DNA of 64,000 bases from Heterocephalus glaber. Lineage: Eukaryota > Chordata > Mammalia > Rodentia > Bathyergidae. Both the position numbers and the translations under genes were made by a program. This document shows, one piece after another, positions 38,567 to 49,486 of the stretch (the stretch's first letter is position 1; each line of letters opens with the position of its first letter). Under the pieces are notes generated by a model. The model searched no databases. It saw nothing but the letters and a program-made list of their open reading frames with translations, and was not told the origin of the DNA. The DNA lies in contig NW_004624795.1 of NCBI RefSeq assembly GCF_000247695.1, positions 8,173,694 to 8,237,693 of the forward strand, in the 5' to 3' direction.

Positions 38567-39929
38567 ATGATGTATACAGATATTTAAATATCATAAGCAA
38601 AAGCTTAGAAATAATGTATAGCATGTTAATTTCTATAAATTGATTACAAAGCAGAAGACATCACAGCACACAAATTAAAAACAAGACAAGAAGACTTAAG
38701 ATGAATTGTATGATAATTCTTCTAGGTGAATTTGGAGAGGAATTTTGTTTATGTAGTGATGAAATGATGTCTTATTTTTTATTGAAAAGACATTTAAAAT
38801 TCACTAATAAAACTTTCATATATGCAAATTATCTCCTTCGCTTTTAGTTGAAATATCTGGCCTATCATTAAAAATGAATCTTAGGCTTGGTTCATAATTT
38901 GAGTTTCTGAAGCCAACTTTGCGAGTGGAGGATGAATGTCTAACTGTTGGAGAGAAGACAAAGACAAAGACAAAGACTGACCCAGCTATTCACTGATGTA
39001 ACCCCAACAACTGAATGCCAGTTCATTTAAAATCTGAGAGTTCACTGAAATAAAGTTAATTATTTATTTTTACTTAGCTATTCCCATGGAGAGAAGAAAT
39101 AGGTTGGTCTTCATACCGTCTCACAAATTCTGACTTTAGCCCTAATGATGCAATAGATTGTTTCATGTTATACTGTTGGATTAAATTTCTAAGAGGGAAC
39201 AGAAGCAAAACATGGAGGGAAGAGAGGAGATACAGGATGGGGAAAAGCAGGAGAACTTGCCATTTGAGTAGCAAACTGCTTTTTTATATAATGCCAAATT
39301 TCATTAAGACTAATCAAGTGCAATCGCTTTGAAAAACTTTATTCTGATTCCTTCTTTGTTCTCAGAGGACTTTGTACATTTCTTTAATTTCTGCACAATT
39401 GAAATGAATCTTACTTGTTTTGGTTTATATTATTTTATGTCATATGGGAAGCTTTGGTAGGCAAAGTTTGTGTTTTAGCCATCAACGTAGTGTTTGCCAT
39501 GCAATAATTGTTAGATAACTGTGTGGAATGAATCAAGTCCGAGTCACTACTGCATACCAAGATGATCCATGCCAGTCCTTGCTGTAGAGGAATTTTCTCT
39601 AATTCTCCAAGCTCTTCTAGATTTTCACTTACCTGGATTTCTATGCCTGTTGGGATCATTTGTTCACAAAATGAAAGGATCTGCAAAATACAATCTAAAC
39701 ATAGATGCTCCTTTTTTCTCTACAGGAAAACAGAACATTGCTGGAAGTTCTCCGTCTGTTTCTCTTGCTCTCACTCTTTGGTAACTGTGGCCAACATGGC
39801 TCCAAAGAAACATTGGTTAAATCTATATTTTGCCTATGGGGAAGATGTTCTCTGTCTAAGGAAATGTGTCACGCTGTGAATCAGGAAAACATTTAAATGG
39901 TACTATAAACACTCACATATGTCATTCCA
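38567..39929. other. Unique DNA with a short hexamer repeat
   Basis: No gene recognised. AGACAA repeats about 3.5 times near 38955-38977. Overlapping ORFs at 39435-39896 in several frames lie over the same DNA and show no domain. Confidence 0.4.
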
Positions 39930-40310
39930 TATAATTTTCATAACTACCTTTCAAGGTGGGGTTAAATAACACCACGCATTCACCCTTTTCTCATTTGTTC
40001 GAAGTTTTGTGTTTGATTGGGTTGTTTGCTTCTATAATGCTACCTAAAGTTTTTCACACTTCAAAAAAGAGGAAGCTGATCCTGGCAAGGTCACAGTATA
40101 TGTTCTGCTTACAAACAAAAGTTAACATATAGCATATTTCTGATTTGAACCAGGGTAATCTGTTTACAACACCACTTCAGCGTTCTACATCCCATTCTGC
40201 TGCCAATTACACAATTATCTATGTAACTTGGCACATGTATAATAACTTCTATATCTTTTCATCTGTAAACTGGAGGGACAAAAATACTTCTCACATCTTA
40301 CATGAATGGA
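39930..40310. repeat. Two decayed MIR-like fragments in opposite orientation
   Basis: 39930-40160 shows antisense MIR phrases (TCCATATAATTTTCATAAC, 'GAGGAAGCTGATCCTGGCAAGGTCACAG', 'TTGAACCAGGGTAATCTG'). 40190-40310 shows plus-strand phrases ('CTATGTAACTTGGCACATG', 'TTTTCATCTGTAAACTGGAGG'). Both are strongly diverged. Confidence 0.45.
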
Positions 40311-40339
40311 GATAACTGTAGGACCTTTCTCTAAAATGT

Positions 40340-40455
40340 GATTTGTATTTAGTAGGTCTGGGGTAGGACTTGAGGTTGTACACTTCTATCAAGTTGTGCA
40401 GTGATACTGATGTATGTGGCCCATTGACTACACTTCTACCAATAAGGTAACTTTT
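40340..40455 (-). repeat. MER5A-like fragment
   Basis: 'TTAGTAGGTCTGGGGTAGGACTTGAGGTTGTACACTTCTATCAAGTTG' followed by 'GATACTGATG' tracks the antisense MER5A consensus ('AGTAGGTCTGGGGTGGGGC..CAAGTTCCCAGGTGATGCTGATG'). Confidence 0.55.
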
Positions 40456-40626
40456 TATTTGTTTAAGAATTCCTGAGTGTAAAGAGAATAGTTACTACAG
40501 AAATAGAGATAAAGCTATGTTCTAATCAGCAGTTTTCTAGCAACTGGAGAAGAAAGAAAACAATCCTATAAATGTATTAATAAGCACTTTTGCTTCCTTA
40601 ATAGCAACTGCTATGCAGGGAACAAT

Positions 40627-40645
40627 CTCTCTCTCTCTTTCTCTG

Positions 40646-40681
<36 letters not shown>

Positions 40682-40682
40682 C
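40627..40682 (+). repeat. (TC)n-(AC)n compound microsatellite
   Basis: TC/CT dinucleotides at 40627-40644, then AC dinucleotides at 40648-40682. Confidence 0.95.
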
Positions 40683-43441
40683 CATGCAATCTCACAGCTC
40701 CAGGAATTACATGCCAAGGCCATATGTCCCCACATGTAGGCATGATTTTCCACCTTCATTTAGTATTCCTCTGCTTTGCAGTAATTGCAAAACAGCTCCA
40801 GAATCTTTCAAGACAAACACGCACACAACTCATCTTCCAGAGATTGACGATAAAGGACAATAGAGCTAATGTTTCACAGTGCAGCACAGTATGCAAACAT
40901 CTTCTTCATGCACACCAAAATGTGTTTGGTTTGAGGTGATTGCTGTCAGAGTTGGCTTGGAATGGCAGCTGTTACACAGTAGCTGGAGAAGGTGAATTTT
41001 ATATATTTTCCCATTAAAAAATCCTAGCACTAAATCATAGTATTGCGAGGGGAGAAAAGGGAGAAGGGGTTATATGAAGGAACTTAACGAAGAGGTCAGT
41101 GTTACTGATTGTCATGCCACCAAGCTCTCTATAACTTCAAAATTAAACAAACACCAAGACTTGGGATTAGAATTAAACCTGAATTATATTAAAATTATCA
41201 TTTGAAGTCTAATCAGATTATGTTATTCAGATGTTCACTTTTATTATATATATTATATATTTGATTTTTGTATTGGGAATTAATATATCTGTATTTCATA
41301 GAAATAATGACAAATAAGAAAATGTTGATGTTCAAGCAGGAGGATGCCCCATCACATTTTTTCCCCACACTTCTTCTCATTTTACATGTGATAAATCATG
41401 GCATTAATTATTAGCACCAGGAACTTCATTGATTCTTCAAATCCTCATATTTGTAAGAGTGTCACTTTTCCAAGGGCTGGAAATGAAATGCTGCTGTCTA
41501 AATGTGTCTCTCCATTTTGATCATCTTTATTTTACACAAGAGAAAATACCAGGTCATGTGTTTTGTTCCTCTCCTGTATGAAAGTCTAAGTAAATTATTG
41601 TAATTTAGATCGAAATTGTGAGCTAGAGGACTTTCTCAGCAGGTGGTTTTTCACTGTTGGAACATCTCAGGAAAGAAGGAGGAGACTCATTCTTTTCTCT
41701 TATAAATCTTCAGTCATCCAAAGCAGTAACTATGTCAAATGGAAGTCAGACTCAGCAAGTTATTTGGAAAATAAAGTGGTGGAGGCTGAGAAAACCAGGT
41801 GAATAACAATGCATGCCAGCTTCAAATGAATCATTCTTGTTCATCAACAAAAACCAAAATAGTGGAAGTGGAGGTTAAAACCTGCTAATCTGAACGTTTT
41901 TATTAGACTGTTTTTAAACAATTCTTTTTTGGACATGCCTAGCTAGCTTTTGATTGTTGTTTGGCAAGATAAGCCAGTGGTCCTTTCCTCTGCCGCCACA
42001 AGGAGTAGAACCAAGAGAAAGATTTGTGAGACATGCCACTTTTCCACAGAAATAAATGAGGTGATGAGATATATCTTTCCAGTGACTGACCTCTTAAATG
42101 GATCTTTTGGAATGTAACCAGCAACATAAACCTCCATGTGTATTGTGTCCCCCCTCCATTTTATTGACATAGCCATCACTTTCCTTATAATACATCAAGA
42201 ACAAGGAAACAGAGAGAATAACCAGGTAAAACATCATGTCTTAATGTGGAGAATGAGTGTTCTGGAAACCAAAAATTTCAGGATACTTTGTCATAGATTT
42301 TGCTTTCCTGCATGAACAAATACATACAAGATGTTAAACAGATAAATTAAAGCAAAAGCAATCTCTGTCTCAAATACATATTTTACTTTTCCCCAAATTT
42401 AGAGCCTTACACTTAATGAAATACAGACTCAAAGCAATCCTTTTCAGTGTTTCATGTAAAGAAAACAATTTAATATAAGCATAGAGATAATTGAAGAAGT
42501 CTCATTCAAAGCTCTAATCTCAAGTGTCTCTGCATCACAGTTAATATTTTGTTTTTCTTCTAAATGTTAAAAACTATTAGCCATGTAAATGTGCATGCTA
42601 ACTTTTATCATAGTAGTTAGTTACAACAGGCAAAATATTAAAATCTTGCCAGTCCAGTGAACTCTGTACCTAATGTTGAAGAAACACCTTGAGACACAGA
42701 AGTAGGACTTTAGGGAATCTAGTAAAACAGCCTCCCAAGTAGAGCTCAGTTGTAGTTGAACATTATTCCAAAAATAATTGTCTCTTTCTGCAATGAGACT
42801 AACAAGCTCTCATTTGTTGTATTGATTGGGTATACACGTAAATAGATTAGGATGAATGATTTCAGAAATATCAAACTTTCACAATCCACTTTGTTAATAC
42901 TTTAATTTTCCATCTCTAAAAAAGAATTGATCCTCAGAAACCACTACCAAGAGAGAAAATATTTAGCACGCAATTTCCATGAGGAAGTAAAAGTATTGAG
43001 TTCAATTCAGTCTAAGGCATGAATAACAGCACCAAACATCACTAAATAACCAAGTTAGAACAAAAATTAAGTTTTTAACTGGATTGGCAATAATTATAGA
43101 ATAATAAAAATACTGAAGCTTAATGAATCCATAGTTGCATTAGTTATCATACAAATTTGTAGACAGAAGATACTAAAGCATAATTCATTTGAACCAATGA
43201 AATCATTGATAAATGAGTTTAAAACACAATGAAATGAAATGTTTCAACATTACCCTCTGTGATGCTGTAGGCTTCGTCAAAGTTGATTCAGGAGTTACCA
43301 TAGGTCGGTTTATTGAGTGTGTCCAGCCATTAGTTCTACCAAACCAATTTTCTATCTAGTTTGGTAAAACATTGGGTTTCAAAAATCATATTTAAGAGAT
43401 TAGACATTCTTGTGGTCTGATCGACACTGAGATCTTGCTTT
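40683..43441. other. Unique AT-rich DNA
   Basis: No gene recognised. Short frames of 60-80 codons around 41939-42179 overlap in two frames on the same strand and are not supported. An 8-bp inverted repeat (TACCAAAC / GTTTGGTA) flanks 43338-43367. Confidence 0.4.
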
Positions 43442-43457
43442 AAAGTACCTATCTAAG

Positions 43458-43622
43458 GCAGAGGAGGTGAGCCTCTCCCAGCACCCAGGAAGAAGCTTCC
43501 GGGTACCATACCACCCCCTCCTCCAATGCAGAGGAAGGGAGCCTCTCCCAGCATGGAGGAGGAGGCTTCCAGGCCACCGGTTGCCATCCCCTTCAGTGCA
43601 GAGGAGGTGAGCTGCTCCCACA
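43458..43622 (+). repeat. 70-bp GC-rich tandem repeat, L1 5'UTR-type monomers
   Basis: Units start at 43458, 43528 and 43598, each beginning GCAGAGGAGGTGAGC or GCAGAGGAAGGGAGC; the spacing is exactly 70 bp and the third unit is partial. CCTCTCCCAGC recurs in each full unit. The second unit plus the start of the third aligns in order with the sequence just before the ORF1 ATG of the L1 at the window's left edge (CCTCTCCCAGC, GCCATTCC, CAGAGGAAGTGAGCTG). Rodent L1 promoters are built of tandem 5' monomers, which supports this reading. The unit length is not a multiple of three, so the 73-codon minus ORF across it is an artefact. Confidence 0.75.
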
Positions 43623-43624
43623 TA

Positions 43625-45545
43625 TTAGCAGTATTACTAACTGGTTCACGCCTAAGGTGACATTTGTTCTTTTAAAACTTTTAACTTAATCTCCCTAATG
43701 AGTGTATAATATGATCTTGTTATTTTACTGATTAGTATTTTTCTCATTCTAGTGTTGGACACATTTCCTTGTGCTGTGCTGGCTATTTATCATCTTCTTG
43801 TGTCTACTTTTTAATTGGGCTGTCTATTAATGAGCTGTAAGAGTTATTTGTATATTCTGGATATAGGTTATATGCATTATAAATATGGTCTGTTTAAGGA
43901 CTACTTTTCATTTTCTTAATGATGTCATTTAAAGTTCTAAATTTTGATGGAATCTCACTTATCAATTTTTTTTCTTTTATACGTTATGTTTTTTGTAACC
44001 TAGGAAATCCTTGCCTACCCTAAATTCATGAACATTTTCCCTTATAATTTCTTTTTAAAGTTTTCTAGTTTTAGTATTTCATATTTAGGTTCATAGATCC
44101 TTTCAAGTTATTTTTATGTATGGAAATAAAGGGTTGAGGTTAATTTTTTACATACAGATAACAGGTGTTCTAGTACCATTTGCTGAAAACACTATCTTTT
44201 CCTCTGCTCTTGGGTTGAGTTTATGTTCTATGAAATGTTAATGTTAAATAATCTTTCAAAACTCAGTGGACTATATATGTGTAGTTCTATTTCTAGATTC
44301 TCTGTTTTATTTCAATGATGTATATGTCTTTCCTTATGCCAACACTGCCTTGATTACTGTAGCTTTAGAGGAAGTCTTAAAATTAGGCACTAAATGTCTT
44401 CCAACACTGTTTTTTTTCTTTTTCTTTTTTTTACTTTTCTGGGTCCTTTGTACTCCTACATAACTTTTAAATTTCAATAGCCAATTCTTCATTTACAGCA
44501 AGTATACATAGACATGAATTTTTATATATACCTTGTGTTTTCTAATCCTGCTAAATTCAAATACAAGTTCTAGGGCCTCCTAGAGATTTCTTAGTATTTT
44601 CTCTGTAGATAATCATTTCATCTACGTATAAAGAATTTACTTCTTCATTGCCAATTCTATCCTAATTGTTTCTTTTTATTGCCAGACTATTTTAGTTTTG
44701 GCTATGTTTCAAAGTTTAATGGACAGATGAAGAGCAGGCATATTTGCTCTTGCTCCCCACCTTAGGGAAAAGCATTGTATCTTCTCCATTCATATAAGGC
44801 GTTTTTGCTGGAAGTATGGAGTAATATCCTATCTGTTGAGAATGTTCTGTTCTACTTCTGGTCTCCTGATAGCTTTTACCATGAGCAGCTGTGAAATTTA
44901 GTTCAATACTTTTTCTGCAACTAATGACAGGATCATATGGCTTTTTCCTTTCCTTAAAATGATGACTTATGGAGGTGGATCTTCCAATGCTGAACCAACA
45001 CTGCCATCCCTATAACAAAACCACTTTCTACATCCTGCCAAATCTGACTTCCAATAGTTTGTTTGGTTAAACAAATTTTTATCTATGTTCATAATTTTTC
45101 TCCTATTAACTTTATTCAGTTTTACTATTAGCACAATGTTGATTTCCTAAAATAAGGGGGGAAGTGTTCCTTCTTTTTTTCTGCTTTAAATGTTTGATAT
45201 AATTCATCAGTTAAAATATATATGAGCCTGTTGTTGTCATATAGGTAGACTTTCAAGCTAGGAATATACTTTCTTTAATAGGTGCTATTCAAATTTTATA
45301 TTTCACCCAGAGTCAGTTTCATTACTTTGTCTTCCAAGGTACTTCTTTGCAGTTGTCAAATTTATTTTAAAAAAGATTTTTGTGCCAGAGATTTAGCTCA
45401 GTGGTTCCGCTGCCTGCCTCACAAGCGGAAGGACTCAAGTTCGATCCCTGGTACCAAAAAAAAAAAGATTTTTGTAGTATGCTTTCTATATCCTTTTAAA
45501 TTCTGTAAAATTTGTGGTAATGTCCTCTAATTTTTGATATTGTAT
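43625..45545 (-). mobile_element. Inverted L1 ORF2 segment within the rearranged L1
   Basis: The plus strand follows the antisense ORF2 order: TTTTTAATTGGGCTGTC, 'AAGAGTTATTTGTATATTCTGG', AATCCTTGCCTACCCTAAA, 'CTTATGCCAACACTGCCTTGATTACTGTAGCTTTA', 'GGGGAAGTGTTCCTTC', then 'TGTCAAATTTATT' and 'GTCCTCTAATTTTTGATATTG'. It covers the reverse-transcriptase to C-terminal part of ORF2, with many stops. Confidence 0.85.
45384..45461 (+). mobile_element. ID SINE inside the inverted L1 segment
   Basis: Body has TTTAGCTCAGTGG (A box), AAGTTCGATCC (B box), GGTACC and an A tail. Target-site duplication AAAAGATTTTTGT lies at 45371-45383, with its counterpart ending at 45475 after the A tract. It is therefore younger than the L1 it interrupts. 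Confidence 0.92.
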
Positions 45546-45851
45546 TTAAAACAATGTATAATTTATATTGTGCAATAGGAAGAAAAGGCCTAAAGGAGTA
45601 GGGGAAGTGAGAGGGGTAGGGGAAAGGAAAAGGGAAAGAAGGGAAAAGAAAAAATATGAGAAAAGGGAAAAAAATGGAAACAATGTCTTTGCAAATATTG
45701 AAGTGTGAAACGGGTGAACAGAGGGCAGGGGAAGGGGAAAAATAATAACTAAGATATATCATGTAAAGGTACAAGATCCCAATGATGAATGCAACTGTAT
45801 TTTATACCTAAAATGTACCAATAAACTTAATGGAAAAAAAAGTACCTATCT

Positions 45852-46790
45852 GAACATCAGCAAGAGAGCAGCAAGAGGATCCTGATGTTCATTCTCCTCC
45901 CAAGAGTAAAACTAACAATTTTCTGCAGATAGGAAGGCCTTTGTGAAAATTCCACAACTCAGGAGTGAGGCTGAGGTATCTTCTTGAACCATAAAAACTA
46001 TGAAAACCTTCACTAGATAGGTAAGAGGAACGGTTTTACACTGAGAGTGTTCATGGTCTTCCACCCCCAAGCTGGCACAAGGCCTACAGTGACAGGATTT
46101 CCCTGGGCTTGTGGTTTCTCTAGTGGAAAAAGAGATTCAGTTTCCCCAGCAATTGGGGCTTTTCCCCTAGATGCCTACTTCTGTATTGTTTCGGGTGGGG
46201 TGACTGGGTTAGTCAGTAGGACTAAAACACCAGGAAGTAGCTAGACAGACACGAAGTAGGGAATGGGGCTCACAGTGGTTAAGGTACATATCTTGGCAGC
46301 TGCATCTTATTTCTGCCAGCAATGGTGGCCAACCATTAGAAACCAGCAAACACACACCTCAACCATAGAGCTGAGGTGGCTGCTCTCAAAAGCATGGTTG
46401 GAGGTTCTATTTGACTTCATTCCCTGCCTGGACACCTCATCCAGCCATAAAGCTGTACTTAAGATTCTGCCCATGCAGGAAAACAAGCAATAACCTTGCA
46501 TTGTAGTGATGCATAACCTTTGGACCCACTCAGCCTTGGAACCCAGCCTAAAGCCCATTCAAGCAGGAAGGTAATTATGCTACCTTGCATTTCTGCAGCT
46601 CATAGATTTTGGTCCCTCCTGACCCAGGACTTTAAACTATATCTCCTTCAAATCTTGAAGCCCAGCATCCTAAGGTCCAACCTGGATAAAGAGACAAGAC
46701 TGTGACCCTATAATTTTTCAGAGTGTAGCCTTTTTGGTTTTTCTTTGTTTATAGTTTTGTGTTTTTCCTGGATGAATGTAGATAACAGCT
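45852..46790. other. Unidentified, GC-richer DNA
   Basis: No reading frame or family recognised with confidence. Composition and phrases such as 'CCCTGGGCTTGTGGTTTCTC' recall an old retroelement 5' region, perhaps part of the L1M copy that follows, but this cannot be shown by eye. Confidence 0.35.
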
Positions 46791-46794
46791 TTAT

Positions 46795-47304
46795 TAATAA
46801 CACTTCAAAATGGAAACAAATCAAATACCCTTAAAGGGTGAATGATCAAACTAAGGTATATCTGCATTATGCACAACTACTATAGAACAGTAAAATAAGA
46901 ACTATTGATACAGAAAACAATTTGATGAACCTCAAGAAAATACTGCTACATGAAAAAGAATTCCAGTCTCAAAAAGATACACACTCCAAGAGTTTGCTGA
47001 GATAATATTCCTAGCATGGCAAAATTCAGAAGTGGAGAATAGAATAGTGGTTTCCAGGGTTTTAGTATGGAGGGAGAGGTGAAGTATGTGGTTATACAAG
47101 GTCGACAGAAGGTATAACTCTGGTAACAGAATTGCTCTCTGTCTTGATTGTATCGATGTCACGCTTCCTGTTTATGCCTCTGCAATAAAGTCATGCCACA
47201 TGTTACCATGGAGGGAAAATGGGTAAAGAGAAAAGGGTATCTCTGCAGTGTTTCATAAAACTGCATGTGATTCTGTAATTCTCTTAAAATTTTTAATTAA
47301 AGAT
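46795..47304 (+). mobile_element. L1M 3' end (ORF2 C-terminal remnant plus 3'UTR)
   Basis: 'CAAAATGGAAACAAATCAAATACCC' and 'CATGAAAAAGAATTCCAG' are followed by the ancient L1M 3'UTR order: TTGATTGTATCGATGTCACG, ACATGTTACCATGGAGGG, AAAATGGGTAAAGAGAAAAG, GTATCTCTGCAGTGTTTC and AACTGCATGTGATTCTGTAA. No A tail or target duplication is clear. Confidence 0.75.
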
Positions 47305-47746
47305 ACAATACTCTCAGTTTAGTCTGGATTTCAGATAAACATGAAATCATCTTTTAATATAAGTATGTTCCACATATTATCTGAGTCATATGGATACTAA
47401 AAATGATTCAAATTCAAATTAAATTAAATTCAAGTTTAACCAAGAATTCTGTATTTTCTCCTGGGAATACTGCTCTTGGATTTTGCCTAAAAAATAAAGT
47501 AACTGCAAAATACAGTGGATCCTTGAGTTATAACCAGCCCCACATATGAATAATTTTGGTTATGACTGGAATAGTATTGAGTTACAACCTGAATGCTGGG
47601 TGCTTGTGTAGTTGTAAACAAAGACTTGCAACGCCAGAAAAGAGTATGTAAGTGTATGTAAGCATTGGTCTGAGCCCAGATGCATGTGCTTGTGGATGTG
47701 ATTTTGGTCAGTGCTTTGTATAGCTACTACAATTACTGCTATCAAA

Positions 47747-49250
47747 ATGGCCCCCCAAAAACTAGAAAAAACTAAGGAAGGTAAAGAAAACAATCTCGAT
47801 CAAAAAGAAGGAAATTGTAGAGACATATGAAAGTGGCGCTCATGTGATCAGTCTTGTTAATATGTGCAGCAGGTCAAAATCCACCATCTTGAAAGTCTTA
47901 CAGAGAAAATATTTGTATAAGGAAGCTAGTGTTGATAAAGGTGCTGCTCAAAATAGTAAGTCACAATCAACAATGTTAGAAGAGGCAGAAAGGCTATTAT
48001 TGGTCTGGATAAATGAAAGGCAATGGCAGTTTATAGCCCCAGTCTATACTTTGTGCAAAAGCTAGGGCTATAAATGCAGATCTTGCAAAGGATAATCTAT
48101 CAATGAATGATAATAGTGAAGCATTTCCTGCCAATAAGGAGTGGTTTCACAATTTTAAAGGAAGAACTGGGATTCACAGCATAATTAGGCATGGTAAAGC
48201 AGCCAGTGCTGATGAAAGGGCTGCTGAAAATTACATACACCACTTTGAAGTGATGACATAGAGAAATGGTTTTTGCTCTCATTAAGTTTTCAACTGTAAT
48301 GAAATGCCTTTTCTGGAAGAAAATGCTCAGGTGAACATGCTTTGCCCAGGAAGAGAAAAAAATGCCAGACCACAAGCCTATGAAGGATAGGCTGAACTTA
48401 TTGCTATGTACTAGTGTGAGTGATGACCTCAAGACACAGCCTTTCTTGGTTTATCACTCTGAGACCACTAGAGTGTTCAGAAAACATAAAGTCATGAGGA
48501 CTAGGTTAGGAGTTATGTGAAAATCTAATGCAAAAGCCTGGGTAATAAGAGTACTTTCATGAGTGGATCAGAGAAGCTTTCTGTCTACTGTTAAGAAATA
48601 TCTAGAGGACAAAGTTTTGTCACTCAAGGCTCTCCTCATCATGGACAATGCTCCTGCCCACCCATGAGATTTGGAAGAATTGGCTGAAGAATTCCCATGG
48701 CTGTCATTGGAGTTCTCCCACCTAACACAACTCCTCTATTGCAGCCAATGGAGCACCAGGTTATAGTTGACTTTAAGAAGGTATACACCAAGGAACTTGG
48801 TGCTTCCAGATGGCCTCAGATACAGATTTAACCCTTAAATGAGTTCTGGAAGGAACATCGCAACATCCTTTCCTATGTGGGGCTAATTGAGAAATTCTTG
48901 GGCAAAGTCTAAGGACATTGAGATCTCCCTGGAAGAAAGTGTTGCCTAAAATTATACAGGAAGAGATGTTGAATGGTGTGTAGAGAAGTCTGAGCCTTCA
49001 ATTGACCCTGTAGTTGATGACATTGTCACTGAGGCAGAGCCAATAGACTTGCAGGTAGAGAGTGGTGATGTTGAGGAACATTCAGAGAAACTGTCTACAA
49101 AGAAACCTCAATAGCTTGTGGCTGAACAACAGAGAATGAGAGCTGAGGAGCTTACTGAAGAAGAGAGGGAGTATCAGTGCATCAAAATTCTTCTGTGGGG
49201 GGATTTAGTTCAGTGTTTCCACTGCCTGCTTCAAAATTCTTCTGAAATAA
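47747..49250 (+). pseudogene. Tigger transposase pseudogene (CENP-B-type HTH plus DDE domain)
   Basis: The ATG at 47747 opens MAPQKLEKTKEG. After a frame change, EIVETYESGAHVISLVNM and CSRSKSTILKVL form the first helix-turn-helix, and EEAERLLLVWINERQ lies near 47990. A second HTH-like part reads EWFHNFKGRTGIHS (about 48140-48183). The DDE catalytic block retains LLIMDNAPAH at 48629-48661, the second aspartate of the triad in the family's usual setting. An acidic tail ends REYQCIKILL. Several stops and frameshifts separate these parts, so no transposase can be made. It is related to host JRK/TIGD/CENPB genes, but the flanking TIRs show it is the transposon itself. Confidence 0.88.
49182..49244 (+). 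mobile_element. 35-bp 5' fragment of an ID SINE with perfect target duplication and no A tail
   Basis: TCAAAATTCTTCTG occurs at 49182-49195 and 49231-49244. Between them are 35 bases, starting TGGGGGGATTTAGTTCAG and ending CACTGCCTGCT, that match only the first 35 or so positions of the local ID family. The insert stops where the tRNA anticodon loop would be and has neither B box nor A tail. It sits in the 3' part of the Tigger coding remnant and interrupts it. Confidence 0.88.
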
Positions 49251-49389
49251 AGGAAATCCTGAAATAATGGACAGAGCTACAAACATTTGTAGAGAAGACC
49301 CACCCAGATAGAGAAAATGTCAATCATTGCATTCACTTGCCCTACAGAACAGTGTTAAAGAAAAGACAGAAACAGACAACTTAAAACAG

Positions 49390-49486
49390 TTTTACATTTT
49401 TATTTATTTATTTATTTGCACGAGGGATTGAACTCATGACCTTGGGCTTGAGAGGCAAGCATGGTGCCACTGAGCTAAATGCCTGG
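49390..49486 (-). mobile_element. ID SINE, antisense, inside Tigger
   Basis: The reversed tail is a (TTTA)n tract, followed by GAGGGATTGAACTCATGACC (antisense B box) and GCCACTGAGCTAAATGCC (antisense A box). Imperfect target duplications TTAAAACAG (49381-49389) and TTAAGACAG (49487-49495) flank it. Confidence 0.85.

Larger units (their letters stand above)
43442..45851 (+). mobile_element. Rearranged L1 insertion: 5'UTR monomers, inverted ORF2, sense 3'UTR, flanked by target-site duplication
   Basis: AAAGTACCTATCT stands at 43442-43454 and again directly after the A tract at 45839-45851. Inside are four blocks. First, 2.4 copies of a GC-rich 70-bp unit in plus orientation (43458-43622). Second, about 1.9 kb of antisense L1 ORF2 (43625-45545), interrupted by an ID SINE. 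Third, a sense L1 3'UTR with polypurine tract (45553-45832). Fourth, an A tail. ORF1 and the ORF2 C-terminus are missing. The inverted middle and sense 3' end suit twin priming; the sense-oriented 5'UTR at the left end does not follow from simple twin priming. All reading frames are broken. Confidence 0.8.

Noticed and set aside
39435..39896. Cluster of overlapping ORFs of 63-105 codons on both strands
   Set aside because: Several frames are open over the same DNA, which reflects low local stop density. No domains or conserved motifs seen.
43400..43621. 73-codon Gly/Arg/Leu-rich ORF over the GC-rich tandem repeat
   Set aside because: The repeat unit is 70 bp, so the frame shifts in each unit; not a coding repeat.
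43458..43622. CRISPR-like or satellite array
   Set aside because: Units are adjacent without spacers and align to L1 5'UTR sequence; mammalian DNA.
47844..48065. ORF with CENP-B/JRK-like helix-turn-helix as a possible domesticated host gene
   Set aside because: Flanking Tigger TIRs with TA, plus stops and frameshifts across the remainder, show a dead transposon rather than a host TIGD/JRK gene.
49390..49486. Part of the Tigger 3' region with unusual sequence
   Set aside because: It is an antisense ID SINE with its own imperfect target duplication.
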